IMG/VR virus record: IMGVR_UViG_3300028835_001335
Location: 1 to 49,250 of that record
Direction: 5' to 3' (one strand)
From: a virus
DNA length: 49,250 bases
Below are positions 40,128 to 46,577 of the stretch, one piece after another. Both the position numbers and the translations under genes were made by a program. Each line of letters begins with the position of its first letter. Position 1 is the stretch's first letter. Under the pieces are notes generated by a model. It saw only the letters and a program-made list of their open reading frames with translations. It ran no database searches and was not told the origin of the DNA.

Positions 40128-40378
40128 TTCGTCTCCTCCTCTCGTCGCGGGTGGCCACAGCACAGCGCGTTGGGGGCGGGCTCTGCAATAGCCTGATTAT
40201 ACATCTTCTCCCATTCGCTACGCCGGATCTGTTCGTCGTGGAGTTCGCGTTGCAGCCGCCCCGCCTCTGCCTCTAGTTCCTCGATGCGTTGCGCGGCGTA
40301 GAGCAGCACCGGATTGTCTTTGTCCCAGCGCAAAAGGTCAACGATCTTTGCATTCATCTCAGCGTATGTCATTGTCAT
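40124..40378 (-). CDS. Coiled-coil small protein, tandem paralogue A (84 aa)
   Basis: A GAGGAGATGAC site overlaps the ATGA start. MNAKIVDLLRWDKDNPVL and LYAAQRIEELEAEAGRLQ are shared with the next gene, then a unique C-terminal part (EWEKMYNQAIAEP) and a CCGH end. Probably an oligomeric coiled coil. Function unknown. Confidence 0.72.
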   Translation of the reverse strand: MTMTYAEMNAKIVDLLRWDKDNPVLLYAAQRIEELEAEAGRLQRELHDEQIRRSEWEKMYNQAIAEPAPNALCCGHPRREEETK

Positions 40379-40626
40379 CTCATCTCCTCCTCTGTCCCTG
40401 GCTCCAGTTCCGCCAGGCGCGCCTCAATCTTGTCCAGTGCCTCACCGGCTTTATGGCAGAGCAAATTATGGCCGTACCAATACAGCGCCTTCATCGCTAT
40501 CTCCAAGCATTCAGCGCGCACGCGATTCTCCCTCAGCGCTGTCTCTAGCGCCTGCTGTGATGCATCGTAGGCGCGCTTGTAGTTTAGTATCCTGGAGCTC
40601 GCCTTATCCCAATTTCGGTATGTCAT
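40375..40626 (-). CDS. Helical small protein (83 aa)
   Basis: It overlaps both neighbours by four bases (ATGA). The sequence is almost entirely helical: RILNYKRAYDASQQALET, ECLEIAMKALYWYGHNLL and KAGEALDKIEARLAELE. It contains no visible catalytic residues. It belongs to the coupled chain 39939-40910. Confidence 0.7.
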   Translation of the reverse strand: MTYRNWDKASSRILNYKRAYDASQQALETALRENRVRAECLEIAMKALYWYGHNLLCHKAGEALDKIEARLAELEPGTEEEMR

Positions 40627-40910
40627 TTGTCCTCCAGCATCACCTGCGCAAACTCTGCGAACACGGTTGGCAGCCAGCGCCGGAATTCGTCTGTAGTGAT
40701 GCGGTTCTCCCCCCCCGCATATTTGTCGTTGGCAATTTTTACTGCGTCTACATCGCTGATGCCGATTAGATTAGCGAATGCTCTGTAGAGCAACTGTTCC
40801 TTACCGGTAGATTTTATAGCATCGCCGCTGACGGCACCGACGAAGAGATGGAGCAACGTGGCATTATCTATCGCTACCTTCACGGTGCGTGTAACGGTGT
40901 TAATCTCCAT
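40623..40910 (-). CDS. Small hypothetical protein (95 aa)
   Basis: The start overlaps the stop of the previous gene. The product has strands EINTVTRTVKVAIDNATLL and a helical part ending in FRRWLPTVFAEFAQVMLED. No family is recognised. The operon context suggests an early host-takeover gene. Confidence 0.65.
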   Translation of the reverse strand: MEINTVTRTVKVAIDNATLLHLFVGAVSGDAIKSTGKEQLLYRAFANLIGISDVDAVKIANDKYAGGENRITTDEFRRWLPTVFAEFAQVMLEDK

Positions 40911-41499
40911 TATTCATCTCCAGCGCCTCTCGGATGCGGGCGGCGAGGGCGCGGGCATTGTATGCTGACTCTGGTGCATCATAGAGATTTGCATATTGTG
41001 CCAGCCTGTCCAGCAGCGCCGCCAGTTCTGGCGTCACCAGCGCGGCCAGTCTCGCGTTGCGGGCGATAGCCGCTTGTCTTTTCGTCTCTGTCTGGCCGCA
41101 TAACCATTTATCATAATCAAATAGTTGGCCGATTTTAGTGCGCGCCTGCGCCAGTTCGGCCAGTGCGCCAGCGAGCGGATGTTCTGGGCAGGACTTGATA
41201 TGCTCAGCCACCACTTTGAACGCATCTGCCCCCGTTGCCTTATAGCTGCAATATCCGCACCTTTGGACTGGGTTAGACAGTTGCTCCTGTGCCTGCGCCA
41301 GTTCGATGCGAGCCTGCGTCAGTTTTCTATCCAGCGCATCCCGTGCGGCGCAGGCGTCGGCGAGTTCGATATCACGCTTTTCTACAAGTTGTACCAACTG
41401 CTGCCGCACAGTGATGCTGTCGGTTAGATTGACACGGGCTTGCTCCAAGTCAGTACTCAGTTGCTCAATTGTTACCCACGGATTAAATTTGGCTTTCAC
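40900..41499 (-). CDS. Coiled-coil protein with Zn-finger-like centre (199 aa)
   Basis: I choose the GTG at 41499 since AAAAGGAG precedes it by 4 nt; an upstream ATG at 41514 lies before this site. Residues 10-85 are a coiled coil (QLSTDLEQARVNLTDSI, RKLTQARIELAQAQEQL). Near residue 90 CGYCSYKATGADAFK...HIKSC looks like a C2HC zinc finger. The rest is helical. It could bind DNA or RNA. No family assigned. Confidence 0.68.
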   Translation of the reverse strand: MKAKFNPWVTIEQLSTDLEQARVNLTDSITVRQQLVQLVEKRDIELADACAARDALDRKLTQARIELAQAQEQLSNPVQRCGYCSYKATGADAFKVVAEHIKSCPEHPLAGALAELAQARTKIGQLFDYDKWLCGQTETKRQAAIARNARLAALVTPELAALLDRLAQYANLYDAPESAYNARALAARIREALEMNNGD

Positions 41500-41518
41500 A
41501 ATTCTCCTTTTCATTTGG

Positions 41519-41557
41519 GCCGGAGCGGGCTCAGGCTGGAAACCTTCCCGCCCCGGC
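41519..41557 (-). other. Intercistronic hairpin upstream of 41499 gene
   Basis: GCCGGGGCGGG (41557-41547) pairs with CCCGCTCCGGC (41529-41519), 11 bp with one G-U. Its base ends about 15 nt before the GGAG site. No U-tract. Confidence 0.65.
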
Positions 41558-41630
41558 TTTAGCACAAACCGCTATCACCAAACCTCAGCGGCGTGGGCCA
41601 GGATACCCGTATTTACGCCGCCTCAAAAGT

Positions 41631-41864
41631 TCAAGCGGATGGCTCCGAAATTGCCACCAACTCCACCCGCATCGGCTCGGCTCCCACGATGCGCGGCGTC
41701 CACGCCTGTACAGTGTTACCCGTCGTCATCGCGCCGAGCAACTGTGCCAGCGGTGCTTTGATGTTCAATCGCCCGAACTCGCCGCCACCGCTGGTGACGA
41801 GGATGAAGTGATACTCCTCGTTGTCGAGTGATACAATTATGCGCGTTCCTGGTATCAGTCTCAT
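41631..41864 (-). CDS. Small beta-rich protein (77 aa)
   Basis: It overlaps the upstream stop (ATGA). The sequence alternates strands (TRIIVSLDNEEYHFILVTS) and Gly-rich turns, then a helix (KAPLAQLLGAMTTG). It resembles a small SH3/OB-like fold. No function can be assigned. Confidence 0.65.
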   Translation of the reverse strand: MRLIPGTRIIVSLDNEEYHFILVTSGGGEFGRLNIKAPLAQLLGAMTTGNTVQAWTPRIVGAEPMRVELVAISEPSA

Positions 41865-42073
41865 TTTACTCCTCGCTCAATATTTCTCTCACGTTGGCCG
41901 CGCCTCCATCCACGTCTCCATCCCCAGTTCCAGACCAGGCGGCCTACTGCAAAACTGACTATTGCCCCTCCACAAAAGGCAAGGAGCGGCTGGTCGCCAG
42001 GCTTGGTAAGGACCACAAAAATGATTATCAGTCCGACAATGAGCAGAAGCAGGCTTTGTTTTGTATCTGTCAT
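41861..42073 (-). CDS. Two-helix membrane protein (70 aa)
   Basis: I choose ATG 42073 because GGAGAGAG lies directly before it; the longer frame upstream would read through the tRNA-like segment. Hydrophobic segments lie at about residues 6-21 (SLLLLIVGLIIIFVVL) and 28-44 (LLAFCGGAIVSFAVGRL). A basic tail (WRRGWRRGQRER) follows. It may be an early membrane-acting protein, for example superinfection exclusion. Confidence 0.68.
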   Translation of the reverse strand: MTDTKQSLLLLIVGLIIIFVVLTKPGDQPLLAFCGGAIVSFAVGRLVWNWGWRRGWRRGQRERNIERGVK

Positions 42074-42143
42074 CTCTCTCCTTTCATCGGTGACGGGACT
42101 GCCACGAAGATTCGCAGCAAGTGCGCCGCCGGTGCTGTTGGTA

Positions 42144-42266
42144 GCGCGGGGCCAGATTTGAACTGGCTTACGTGTTTCCCCTTCGTTCAAGCGTTTCCGC
42201 TGGAGATGGGCGGGGTGCAACGGGCTGTCCCATCCAGGCCGCGTGTTCCCACCACGCCGCCCGCGC
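42144..42266 (-). ncRNA. tRNA-like structured RNA (123 nt)
   Basis: On the minus strand the ends GCGCGGG (42266-42260) and CCCGCGC (42150-42144) form a perfect 7-bp acceptor-like stem. The 3' side is preceded by a perfect T-arm, GCCAG-TTCAAAT-CTGGC (42167-42151). The 5' side is followed after two bases by a 17-nt stem-loop, GCGTG-GTGGGAA-CACGC, shaped like an anticodon arm (U33, GGG). About 72 nt between these contain a CTGGATGGG/CCCATCTCCAG stem and a GAAA tetraloop. It is about 50 nt too long for a standard tRNA and no proper D-arm can be drawn. It is probably a tRNA mimic or a strongly diverged tRNA. Confidence 0.42.
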
Positions 42267-42280
42267 CTCGATTGTTAACT

Positions 42281-42310
42281 CCGGGCCGCTGACGTGAGCC
42301 AGCGGCCCGG
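42281..42310 (-). other. Intercistronic hairpin after the 42317-42757 gene
   Basis: CCGGGCCGCTG and CAGCGGCCCGG form an exact 11-bp stem with an 8-nt loop, six bases beyond the gene's stop. An 18-base segment overlapping it recurs at 42778-42795. Confidence 0.72.
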
Positions 42311-42316
42311 TTGCTA

Positions 42317-42757
42317 TCAGTCCTCCGGTAGATATTCGCTCAGGTCACGGGCGATGGTTGCGCGTGGCTCTTGCAGAATGGCCACGAAGTCCATTGCGAC
42401 GGCCTGCGCGGCCTTCTTGAAAACGCGCTTGTCTAATTTTAGCGCCCCCGGCAAGTGCTCGCGGGCATAGTCTATAGCGTCCTCGCTCTTGTACTCTAGC
42501 ACCGCGTACATCTTGATCTTGACGGCAGGGTGGGGCGCTTTGTCGCCGGTTTCTGCGTAGGTAGCGAGGGCGCGCTTGCGCGCCTCAGTCTCGAGATCGG
42601 ACTGTGCTGCCCTTGCCTTCTGGAGACTCGCACGCCTTTTCTCTAAACCTTCCCATAGGCTAGTAGTATGCAGTTCTGCCTCGTATGCTACGAGCATAGC
42701 CTCTCGTTCACTCACGACCTGTCGAATATATGCTAAATTTGCAATTACTTTTTCCAT
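42317..42757 (-). CDS. RecT-associated conserved phage protein (146 aa)
   Basis: ATG 42757 follows GGGGAGAG. The N-terminal half is a long coiled coil (REAMLVAYEAELHTTSLWEG, RRASLQKARAAQSDLE). The C-terminal half has the pattern ETGDKAPHPAVKIKMYAVLEY, HLPGALKLDKRVFKKAA and EPRATIARDLSEYL, which I know as a conserved protein next to RecT/RecE-type genes in many phages. The role is unknown; a nuclease inhibitor or recombination partner is possible. Confidence 0.75.
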   Translation of the reverse strand: MEKVIANLAYIRQVVSEREAMLVAYEAELHTTSLWEGLEKRRASLQKARAAQSDLETEARKRALATYAETGDKAPHPAVKIKMYAVLEYKSEDAIDYAREHLPGALKLDKRVFKKAAQAVAMDFVAILQEPRATIARDLSEYLPED

Positions 42758-42773
42758 TGCTACTCTCCCCTTT

Positions 42774-42790
42774 CCGGGCCAGCGGCCCGG
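42774..42790 (-). other. Intercistronic hairpin before the 42757 gene
   Basis: CCGGGCC-AGC-GGCCCGG, 7 bp with a 3-nt loop, is followed on the minus strand by AAAGGGGAG, the ribosome site of the 42757 gene. It is a shortened copy of the hairpin at 42281-42310. Confidence 0.7.
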
Positions 42791-42797
42791 TTGCTGT

Positions 42798-43001
42798 CTA
42801 CTTGAATTCACGCCGAATGTTTCTGGCAACGAGGAAATGGCAGATCTCGTCGTCAGATAGATGCGCAATCCCTGCGCGCAGAATGTCCCACGCCTGCTGC
42901 TTTGTGAAGCCTCGGTTGACTGTTCCCATTCCGCTCAATCCGCGCTCTTTGGCTGCTGCCAAGATAACACGGGCCTCGCCCGCGGTTAAGGTTTTACTCA
43001 T
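42798..43001 (-). CDS. Small helical protein (67 aa)
   Basis: GGAGAGAT precedes ATG 43001. It contains TAGEARVILAAAKERGLSG and FTKQQAWDILRAGIAHLSDDE. The AWDILR-G block also appears in the neighbouring protein at 43038-43229 (VAWDILRGEIG), so the two may share an origin. Likely a small regulator or adaptor. Confidence 0.68.
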   Translation of the reverse strand: MSKTLTAGEARVILAAAKERGLSGMGTVNRGFTKQQAWDILRAGIAHLSDDEICHFLVARNIRREFK

Positions 43002-43012
43002 ATCTCTCCTTT

Positions 43013-43030
43013 CCGAGCCTCCCGGCCCGG
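43013..43030 (-). other. Intercistronic hairpin before the 43001 gene
   Basis: CCGGGCC (43030-43024) pairs with GGCTCGG (43019-43013) with one G-U; a 4-nt loop; then AAAGGAGAG, the next ribosome site. Confidence 0.6.
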
Positions 43031-43037
43031 CTACGTG

Positions 43038-43229
43038 TTACCCAATCTCACCTCGCAGAATATCCCAGGCCACCCCCTGGGCAAAACAGCAGTCGAGCGC
43101 CCGGTCTCGAACTACGTCGAAGTTCTCATCCAGCACGTCCAGGACGTGCGTGATGTTCTCGTATCCCAGGCGGTTGACTGCCACCTGGCAGAACGCCCGC
43201 AGGTTGGCCGGGAATTCTGGCTCACTCAT
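43038..43229 (-). CDS. Small helical protein (63 aa)
   Basis: ATG 43229 lies inside the end of recT with GGAGATGGG upstream. It is helical: PEFPANLRAFCQVAVNRLG and DENFDVVRDRALDCCFAQG, ending VAWDILRGEIG, similar to a block in the next gene. Unknown function; operon with RecT suggests recombination or early regulation. Confidence 0.62.
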   Translation of the reverse strand: MSEPEFPANLRAFCQVAVNRLGYENITHVLDVLDENFDVVRDRALDCCFAQGVAWDILRGEIG

Positions 43230-44370
43230 TGCCGTTGCCCATCTCCAGCTCTTGTTGCCCGGCATTTTTCATCGCCTCGTGCAGTACCAAGCGGCATTCC
43301 TCAGATGCTACGCCAGACGGTGTCCAGGAGGGCTTGCCATTCTCACCGGCAGGAGCCTCTAGCCACCGCGCTGTAGCCTGGGCCTCTTTCGCCGTCAATA
43401 GGCCGGTGTGCTCGACGCTGAATACCCAGGACAACACCAGGTGGCGCTCCAGGTCGGTGTCGCCACTGTCAGGCCGCTGTAGTGCCTTGCCCATCAGCGC
43501 CGCTATGCGCTGTACCAACCGCTTGTCGGGCGGTTCTTGCTGGTCGTCGGGCGGGCGGTGGGCGTCTGAGTAGTCGTCGGCCTCGCCTTTCACCCAGCCG
43601 CCGTTGTTGCGGAGGCGCAGTCGAATTTGGGCAGGGTCATAGGGGCGACTAGCGGGGGGCGGTGTATCCTTGGCGGCTTTTTCTGCGGCTTCTTGTGATA
43701 TGCGTGGTTGGCTATCTTGTTCTTCTGTAATAAACTCACCTTCGATTACATCAAGCGAATCTGTTGTGCCAACAGCAACGCCAAATGGCAGGTCAAAGCG
43801 CCGTTTCAGTGCTTCGGCTTCGGCGCGCTTCATTGCACGTTGAACCAATGTCATCTTACTGCGCTCGCTTCTCTGAGCGTAGCCGATGCCTTCGGTATAC
43901 GGTCGAGAGCCCACCAGATCACTTACTATATCCCAATCGAGACCGGCTTTCAACAGTCGCTCAATTTGGGATACATAATGCTCTATTGTATGAGTATCTC
44001 GAATGCGGCAGCGGTAAGCCAGTGCGTCAGGCGGGATACCAAGCATAGCCTTTTCATCGGTATCCAAAACATCAAAGTCAGGCCAGTAGTTCCCGCCGCC
44101 CTCTTCTTTCATCTGACGATGGGCAGAACGACGATGGCCTTTTATCCCAGCCATCAATCCCAGCGGCTTTCCGCTTTTATCTTTGAGGAACCATAATTCT
44201 CCATTAAACGGGTCTAGTCCATGGGCCACGGCAGCCTGCGCTAGTGACAGTGCCTCAACTTTCGTCAAGCGTTGTGCTCCTGGCATCATTGTTTGTAGCC
44301 GCTCGCCTAATTCACGTACATCCTGTCGGCTGGCCCAGGGTACAATTGCAGAAGTTTTTGTTGTACTCAT
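43222..44370 (-). CDS. recT: RecT-family single-strand annealing protein
   Basis: The 382-aa protein has the RecT core in residues 30-220: FNGELWFLKDKSGKPLGLM, AGIKGHRRSAHRQMK, YRCRIRDTHTIEHYVSQIE and then QRAMKRAEAEALKRRF, in the order of RecT/Redbeta-like proteins. The C-terminal 150 residues are an additional, less conserved part with Pro-rich linkers and helices, longer than in the usual 280-300-aa RecT. It anneals complementary strands in phage recombination. A paired RecE-type exonuclease is not recognised nearby. Confidence 0.88.
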   Translation of the reverse strand: MSTTKTSAIVPWASRQDVRELGERLQTMMPGAQRLTKVEALSLAQAAVAHGLDPFNGELWFLKDKSGKPLGLMAGIKGHRRSAHRQMKEEGGGNYWPDFDVLDTDEKAMLGIPPDALAYRCRIRDTHTIEHYVSQIERLLKAGLDWDIVSDLVGSRPYTEGIGYAQRSERSKMTLVQRAMKRAEAEALKRRFDLPFGVAVGTTDSLDVIEGEFITEEQDSQPRISQEAAEKAAKDTPPPASRPYDPAQIRLRLRNNGGWVKGEADDYSDAHRPPDDQQEPPDKRLVQRIAALMGKALQRPDSGDTDLERHLVLSWVFSVEHTGLLTAKEAQATARWLEAPAGENGKPSWTPSGVASEECRLVLHEAMKNAGQQELEMGNGNE

Positions 44371-44397
44371 GTCCTATCTCTCCTTTGTTCAATATTT

Positions 44398-44431
44398 GCG
44401 CAGCCATCGGGTTGCCAGCCCGCCGCTGCGC
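44398..44431 (-). other. Intercistronic hairpin before recT
   Basis: GCGCAGC and GCTGCGC form a 7-bp stem around an inner CGGG/CCCG hairpin; AAAGGAGAG for recT follows about 20 nt later. Confidence 0.65.
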
Positions 44432-44440
44432 TCCACCTGG

Positions 44441-44680
44441 TCAACTGTTGTCAGTTTCATTATTGGCGTTCACCTCCTCTTTTCGTCTTGCTTTTTCAAA
44501 GACATCGAGATGTGCTTGCAAGGCCGCCATGTATGCCTCAAGTACCGACAAGCCAAGTGCTCGTTTGCACCGATAAATTCCGCAGAGGCTGTTACCGGTA
44601 ATTACCGGTCTTTCGTGACGCAATGTACTCTCAGCCTGTTTATCATCAGTAGGGACGTCTTGCATTGGACTGAATCCCAT
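44441..44680 (-). CDS. Small hypothetical protein (79 aa), first gene of switch-controlled operon
   Basis: GAGGAGGTAAAG precedes ATG 44680. It has a CGIYRCKRALGLSVLEAYMA centre and a helical charged end (LDVFEKARRKEEVN). It is the first gene behind the leftward half of the divergent promoter at 44710-44770 and ahead of recT. Not recognised. Confidence 0.7.
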   Translation of the reverse strand: MGFSPMQDVPTDDKQAESTLRHERPVITGNSLCGIYRCKRALGLSVLEAYMAALQAHLDVFEKARRKEEVNANNETDNS

Positions 44681-44709
44681 TTCTTTACCTCCTCAATTGA
44701 TTGATAATA

Positions 44710-44770
44710 ATTGTACCACACTTTTGTGTACTTGTCAAGTATTGACAGGTACACAAGATTGTGGTATAAT
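44710..44770. promoter_or_regulatory. Divergent promoters within a 53-bp palindromic operator
   Basis: Leftward: TTGACA (44738-44733), 17 nt, TACAAT (44715-44710). Rightward: TTGACA (44742-44747), 17 nt, TATAAT (44765-44770). The half-sites 44714-44738 and 44742-44766 are inverted copies with 22 of 25 matches, including TTGTGTAC/GTACACAA. The two polymerase sites are thus mirror images and share the operator, so one bound regulator would act on both. Confidence 0.88.
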
Positions 44771-44776
44771 TGCATC

Positions 44777-45070
44777 ATGACATATGATTTGAGCACACTA
44801 GACCCTGACCTCGGTCTCATCACTGACGCTGCCCTGGCCGAGCACCTTGGCGTCCACGTCAATACCGTCACTGCCTATCGCAACCGACGAGACCGTCCCT
44901 CCGCTACCACTCTCGGTGAGCCCAGTCGCCCGTTTCAACTGCGGATGACGATCTCATTGATGACCCTCGTCCGCGAAGTGAACGCGAAGCGGGTGGCGGC
45001 AGGGCGTGAAAGCAACCTCTCCGGCGTCATGCGGGATGCCATGCTGGCAGGGTTGCCGCTGCTTGAGTAG
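44777..45070 (+). CDS. Leaderless HTH transcriptional regulator
   Basis: The ATG at 44777 is seven bases after the -10, so the mRNA is leaderless. The 97-aa protein has an HTH at residues 16-44 (LITDAALAEHLGVHVNTVTA, followed by YRNRRDRPS). The C-terminal half resembles the helical part of ribbon/repressor proteins (MTLVREVNAKRVAAGRES, GVMRDAMLAGLPLLE). It is the only rightward gene in the leftward arm and is transcribed from the palindromic operator. It is therefore a strong candidate for the regulator binding that operator. Confidence 0.82.
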   Translation: MTYDLSTLDPDLGLITDAALAEHLGVHVNTVTAYRNRRDRPSATTLGEPSRPFQLRMTISLMTLVREVNAKRVAAGRESNLSGVMRDAMLAGLPLLE

Positions 45071-45089
45071 TGCATCATCTCTCCTTGGG

Positions 45090-45125
45090 GCGAAGGCTGC
45101 GACCAGAACTGGTCGCAGCCTTCGC
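45090..45125. terminator. 17-bp hairpin between convergent genes
   Basis: 45090-45106 and 45109-45125 are exact complements with an AA at the centre. It separates the regulator (stop 45070) from the end of the convergent gene at 45134. There is no strong T-tract on either side, so it may terminate both directions by another route or serve as transcript 3'-end stabiliser. Confidence 0.75.
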
Positions 45126-45133
45126 GATTCTAC

Positions 45134-45625
45134 TCAATCAAGATAGTTCTCATAAGTCTCGCTATCAAACTCAGCACAGCCTCCGCACGTGGGACAGAAC
45201 CAACCGGTATCTGGCCTGGCCAACTGGTCACGGTATTTCCCATATCCCAGAATAATGGGGCCGCACCGTGAGCAGATCACCCGGTACTTCTCGTCGGGCT
45301 GCAGGGGCAAGATGTCACTAGCAGGGTGGCGTTCTATCTCTGTCTTGAACCACTCTTCGGCGGTCTCGCCTAATTTAGCTAGATCAACGGTGAATTTCCG
45401 CCCGTATTCTACGATACGCACTTTGGGCGGCTCAGCTTCCACGGTAAATGTACAGCCCGGACATCTTCGTTCAAGTTCTGCAATTAAATCACCCGTCATC
45501 GCTTCCCCCTCTGCGCCCGCCGTGCCATCTTCTGGCGCCTGCGACTTTTGCGCAGGGCCGTGTGCCAGCCGCGCGGCCCGCGCTTGCCGCGTGCGTGCTT
45601 GCTGCTCAAACCAATTCATTTTCAT
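45134..45625 (-). CDS. Protein with C-terminal zinc ribbon (163 aa)
   Basis: ATG 45625 follows GGAGGG. Residues 1-50 are basic and disordered (RTRQARAARLAHGPAQK). After residue 45 follows a small alpha/beta part (TGDLIAELERRCPGCTFTV) and then a zinc ribbon, CSRCGPIILG...CPTCGGCAEF. An internal ATG at MTGDLIAEL could yield a shorter form. Probably nucleic acid binding. Not recognised. Confidence 0.65.
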   Translation of the reverse strand: MKMNWFEQQARTRQARAARLAHGPAQKSQAPEDGTAGAEGEAMTGDLIAELERRCPGCTFTVEAEPPKVRIVEYGRKFTVDLAKLGETAEEWFKTEIERHPASDILPLQPDEKYRVICSRCGPIILGYGKYRDQLARPDTGWFCPTCGGCAEFDSETYENYLD

Positions 45626-45720
45626 CGCTTCCCTCCCGGCCTCGGCTTCTCGCAGCCGAAGCATACATATAGAATGGCTATCACGGCCAGCGCCAGCAAT
45701 ACTCCGAGTAGAACTTCCAT
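45622..45720 (-). CDS. Single-helix membrane peptide (32 aa)
   Basis: AAGGAGACGAATA precedes ATG 45720. Residues 2-22 form a hydrophobic helix (VLLGVLLALAVIAILYVCF), then a basic tail. The stop overlaps the next start (ATGA), so the zinc-ribbon gene is translated in coupling. Confidence 0.58.
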   Translation of the reverse strand: MEVLLGVLLALAVIAILYVCFGCEKPRPGGKR

Positions 45721-45989
45721 TATTCGTCTCCTTTTGTCGCCGCTATGGCGGCAACTGCTAGTTTTCTCACGGCTTCCCATCTCTCGCCTGCTACGCTCTC
45801 AGGCAGGAGCGGTTGCGCGTAGCACTCCACTTTGTCCCGAATAGAGCACAGCGCCTCCAGCATCTGCGGTGCTGTGCCGAGGAGCTGGATCCGCTGCCTG
45901 TCCTCGCCTTTTGCGATGATAGAGCCATCGTCGTCGTGAAGCCAATGATAGTCGTCCTTATCTGCTGAATAGATTCTCCAAGCCATCAT
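45720..45989 (-). CDS. Tandem paralogue 3 of the APQMLEAL family (89 aa)
   Basis: One of three tandem genes (45720, 45986, 46224) that share an aromatic N-terminal part, a LLGTAPQMLEALCSI-type helix and an AIAATKG-like end. Two ATG codons are possible (45989, 45986); the second has the better spacing from GGAGA. It overlaps the next start. Family members with this L-x-x-APQ-LEAL pattern occur in many phages; function unknown to me. Confidence 0.75.
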   Translation of the reverse strand: MMAWRIYSADKDDYHWLHDDDGSIIAKGEDRQRIQLLGTAPQMLEALCSIRDKVECYAQPLLPESVAGERWEAVRKLAVAAIAATKGDE

Positions 45990-46240
45990 TCTCCTTTCAC
46001 CGCTGCTATGGCGACACGGGCGATTTTCTTATGCTGGTGATACACATCCAGCACCTCGCCAAGATCGCACCAGCCTGGCGGCTTTAGCGCCACGATAGCC
46101 TCCAGCGCCTCCAGCATCTGCGGCGCATGAGCAACGAGTTGTGCTCGTTGCCTATTTTGACAACTCATCACGTACCAGCCCTCATTGTCATAGACAAGGT
46201 ATGTAGTACCATTCCCATGAAATCTAACTTCCCAAGCCAT
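45986..46240 (-). CDS. Tandem paralogue 2 of the APQMLEAL family (84 aa)
   Basis: It starts MAWEVRFHGNGTTYLVYD, has LVAHAPQMLEALEAIVALK and ends VAIAAVKGE, in parallel to its neighbours. GGAGAAG-type site in front. Overlaps both the preceding gene (by 17 bases) and the following gene. Confidence 0.75.
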   Translation of the reverse strand: MAWEVRFHGNGTTYLVYDNEGWYVMSCQNRQRAQLVAHAPQMLEALEAIVALKPPGWCDLGEVLDVYHQHKKIARVAIAAVKGE

Positions 46241-46577
46241 TGCCCTCTTCTCCTTTCACCGCCGCTATGGCGGCAAGCGCGGTTCCTCTCACTAATTCCC
46301 AGTCCGCCCAATCCTCATGCGGGCAGTGCGTGCCCCCTGGTGCATAGGGAGATAGCAACATGCGCCTTGCCTTGTCTGCGATAGCCCCCAGCGCCTCTAG
46401 CAGCCTCGGCGCTTGCAGGATGAGGCGGAAGTTTTCCACGCCCTCGGGCCAGAGTTCAGTATCATTGTGAGTAAGGAGATACTGCCTTACCCGCACCGTG
46501 GCAACAGGCTGCCCTTTGTCTACGCTGACGATTTCACGTCGTACCTGCCCGTACATGCCGCCGTCTTTCCATTTCAT
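46224..46577 (-). CDS. Tandem paralogue 1 of the APQMLEAL family (117 aa)
   Basis: It is the longest copy. The N-terminus is different (MKWKDGGMYGQVRREIVSV), the core has LILQAPRLLEALGAIADKA and the end ALAAIAAVKGEEG. The start overlaps the previous stop (ATGA). Confidence 0.74.
   Translation of the reverse strand: MKWKDGGMYGQVRREIVSVDKGQPVATVRVRQYLLTHNDTELWPEGVENFRLILQAPRLLEALGAIADKARRMLLSPYAPGGTHCPHEDWADWELVRGTALAAIAAVKGEEGNGLGS

Noticed and set aside
45090-45125. Phage attachment site or ori in the long palindrome
   Set aside because: It stands between convergent gene ends, where a bidirectional terminator or 3'-end stem is the expected element.
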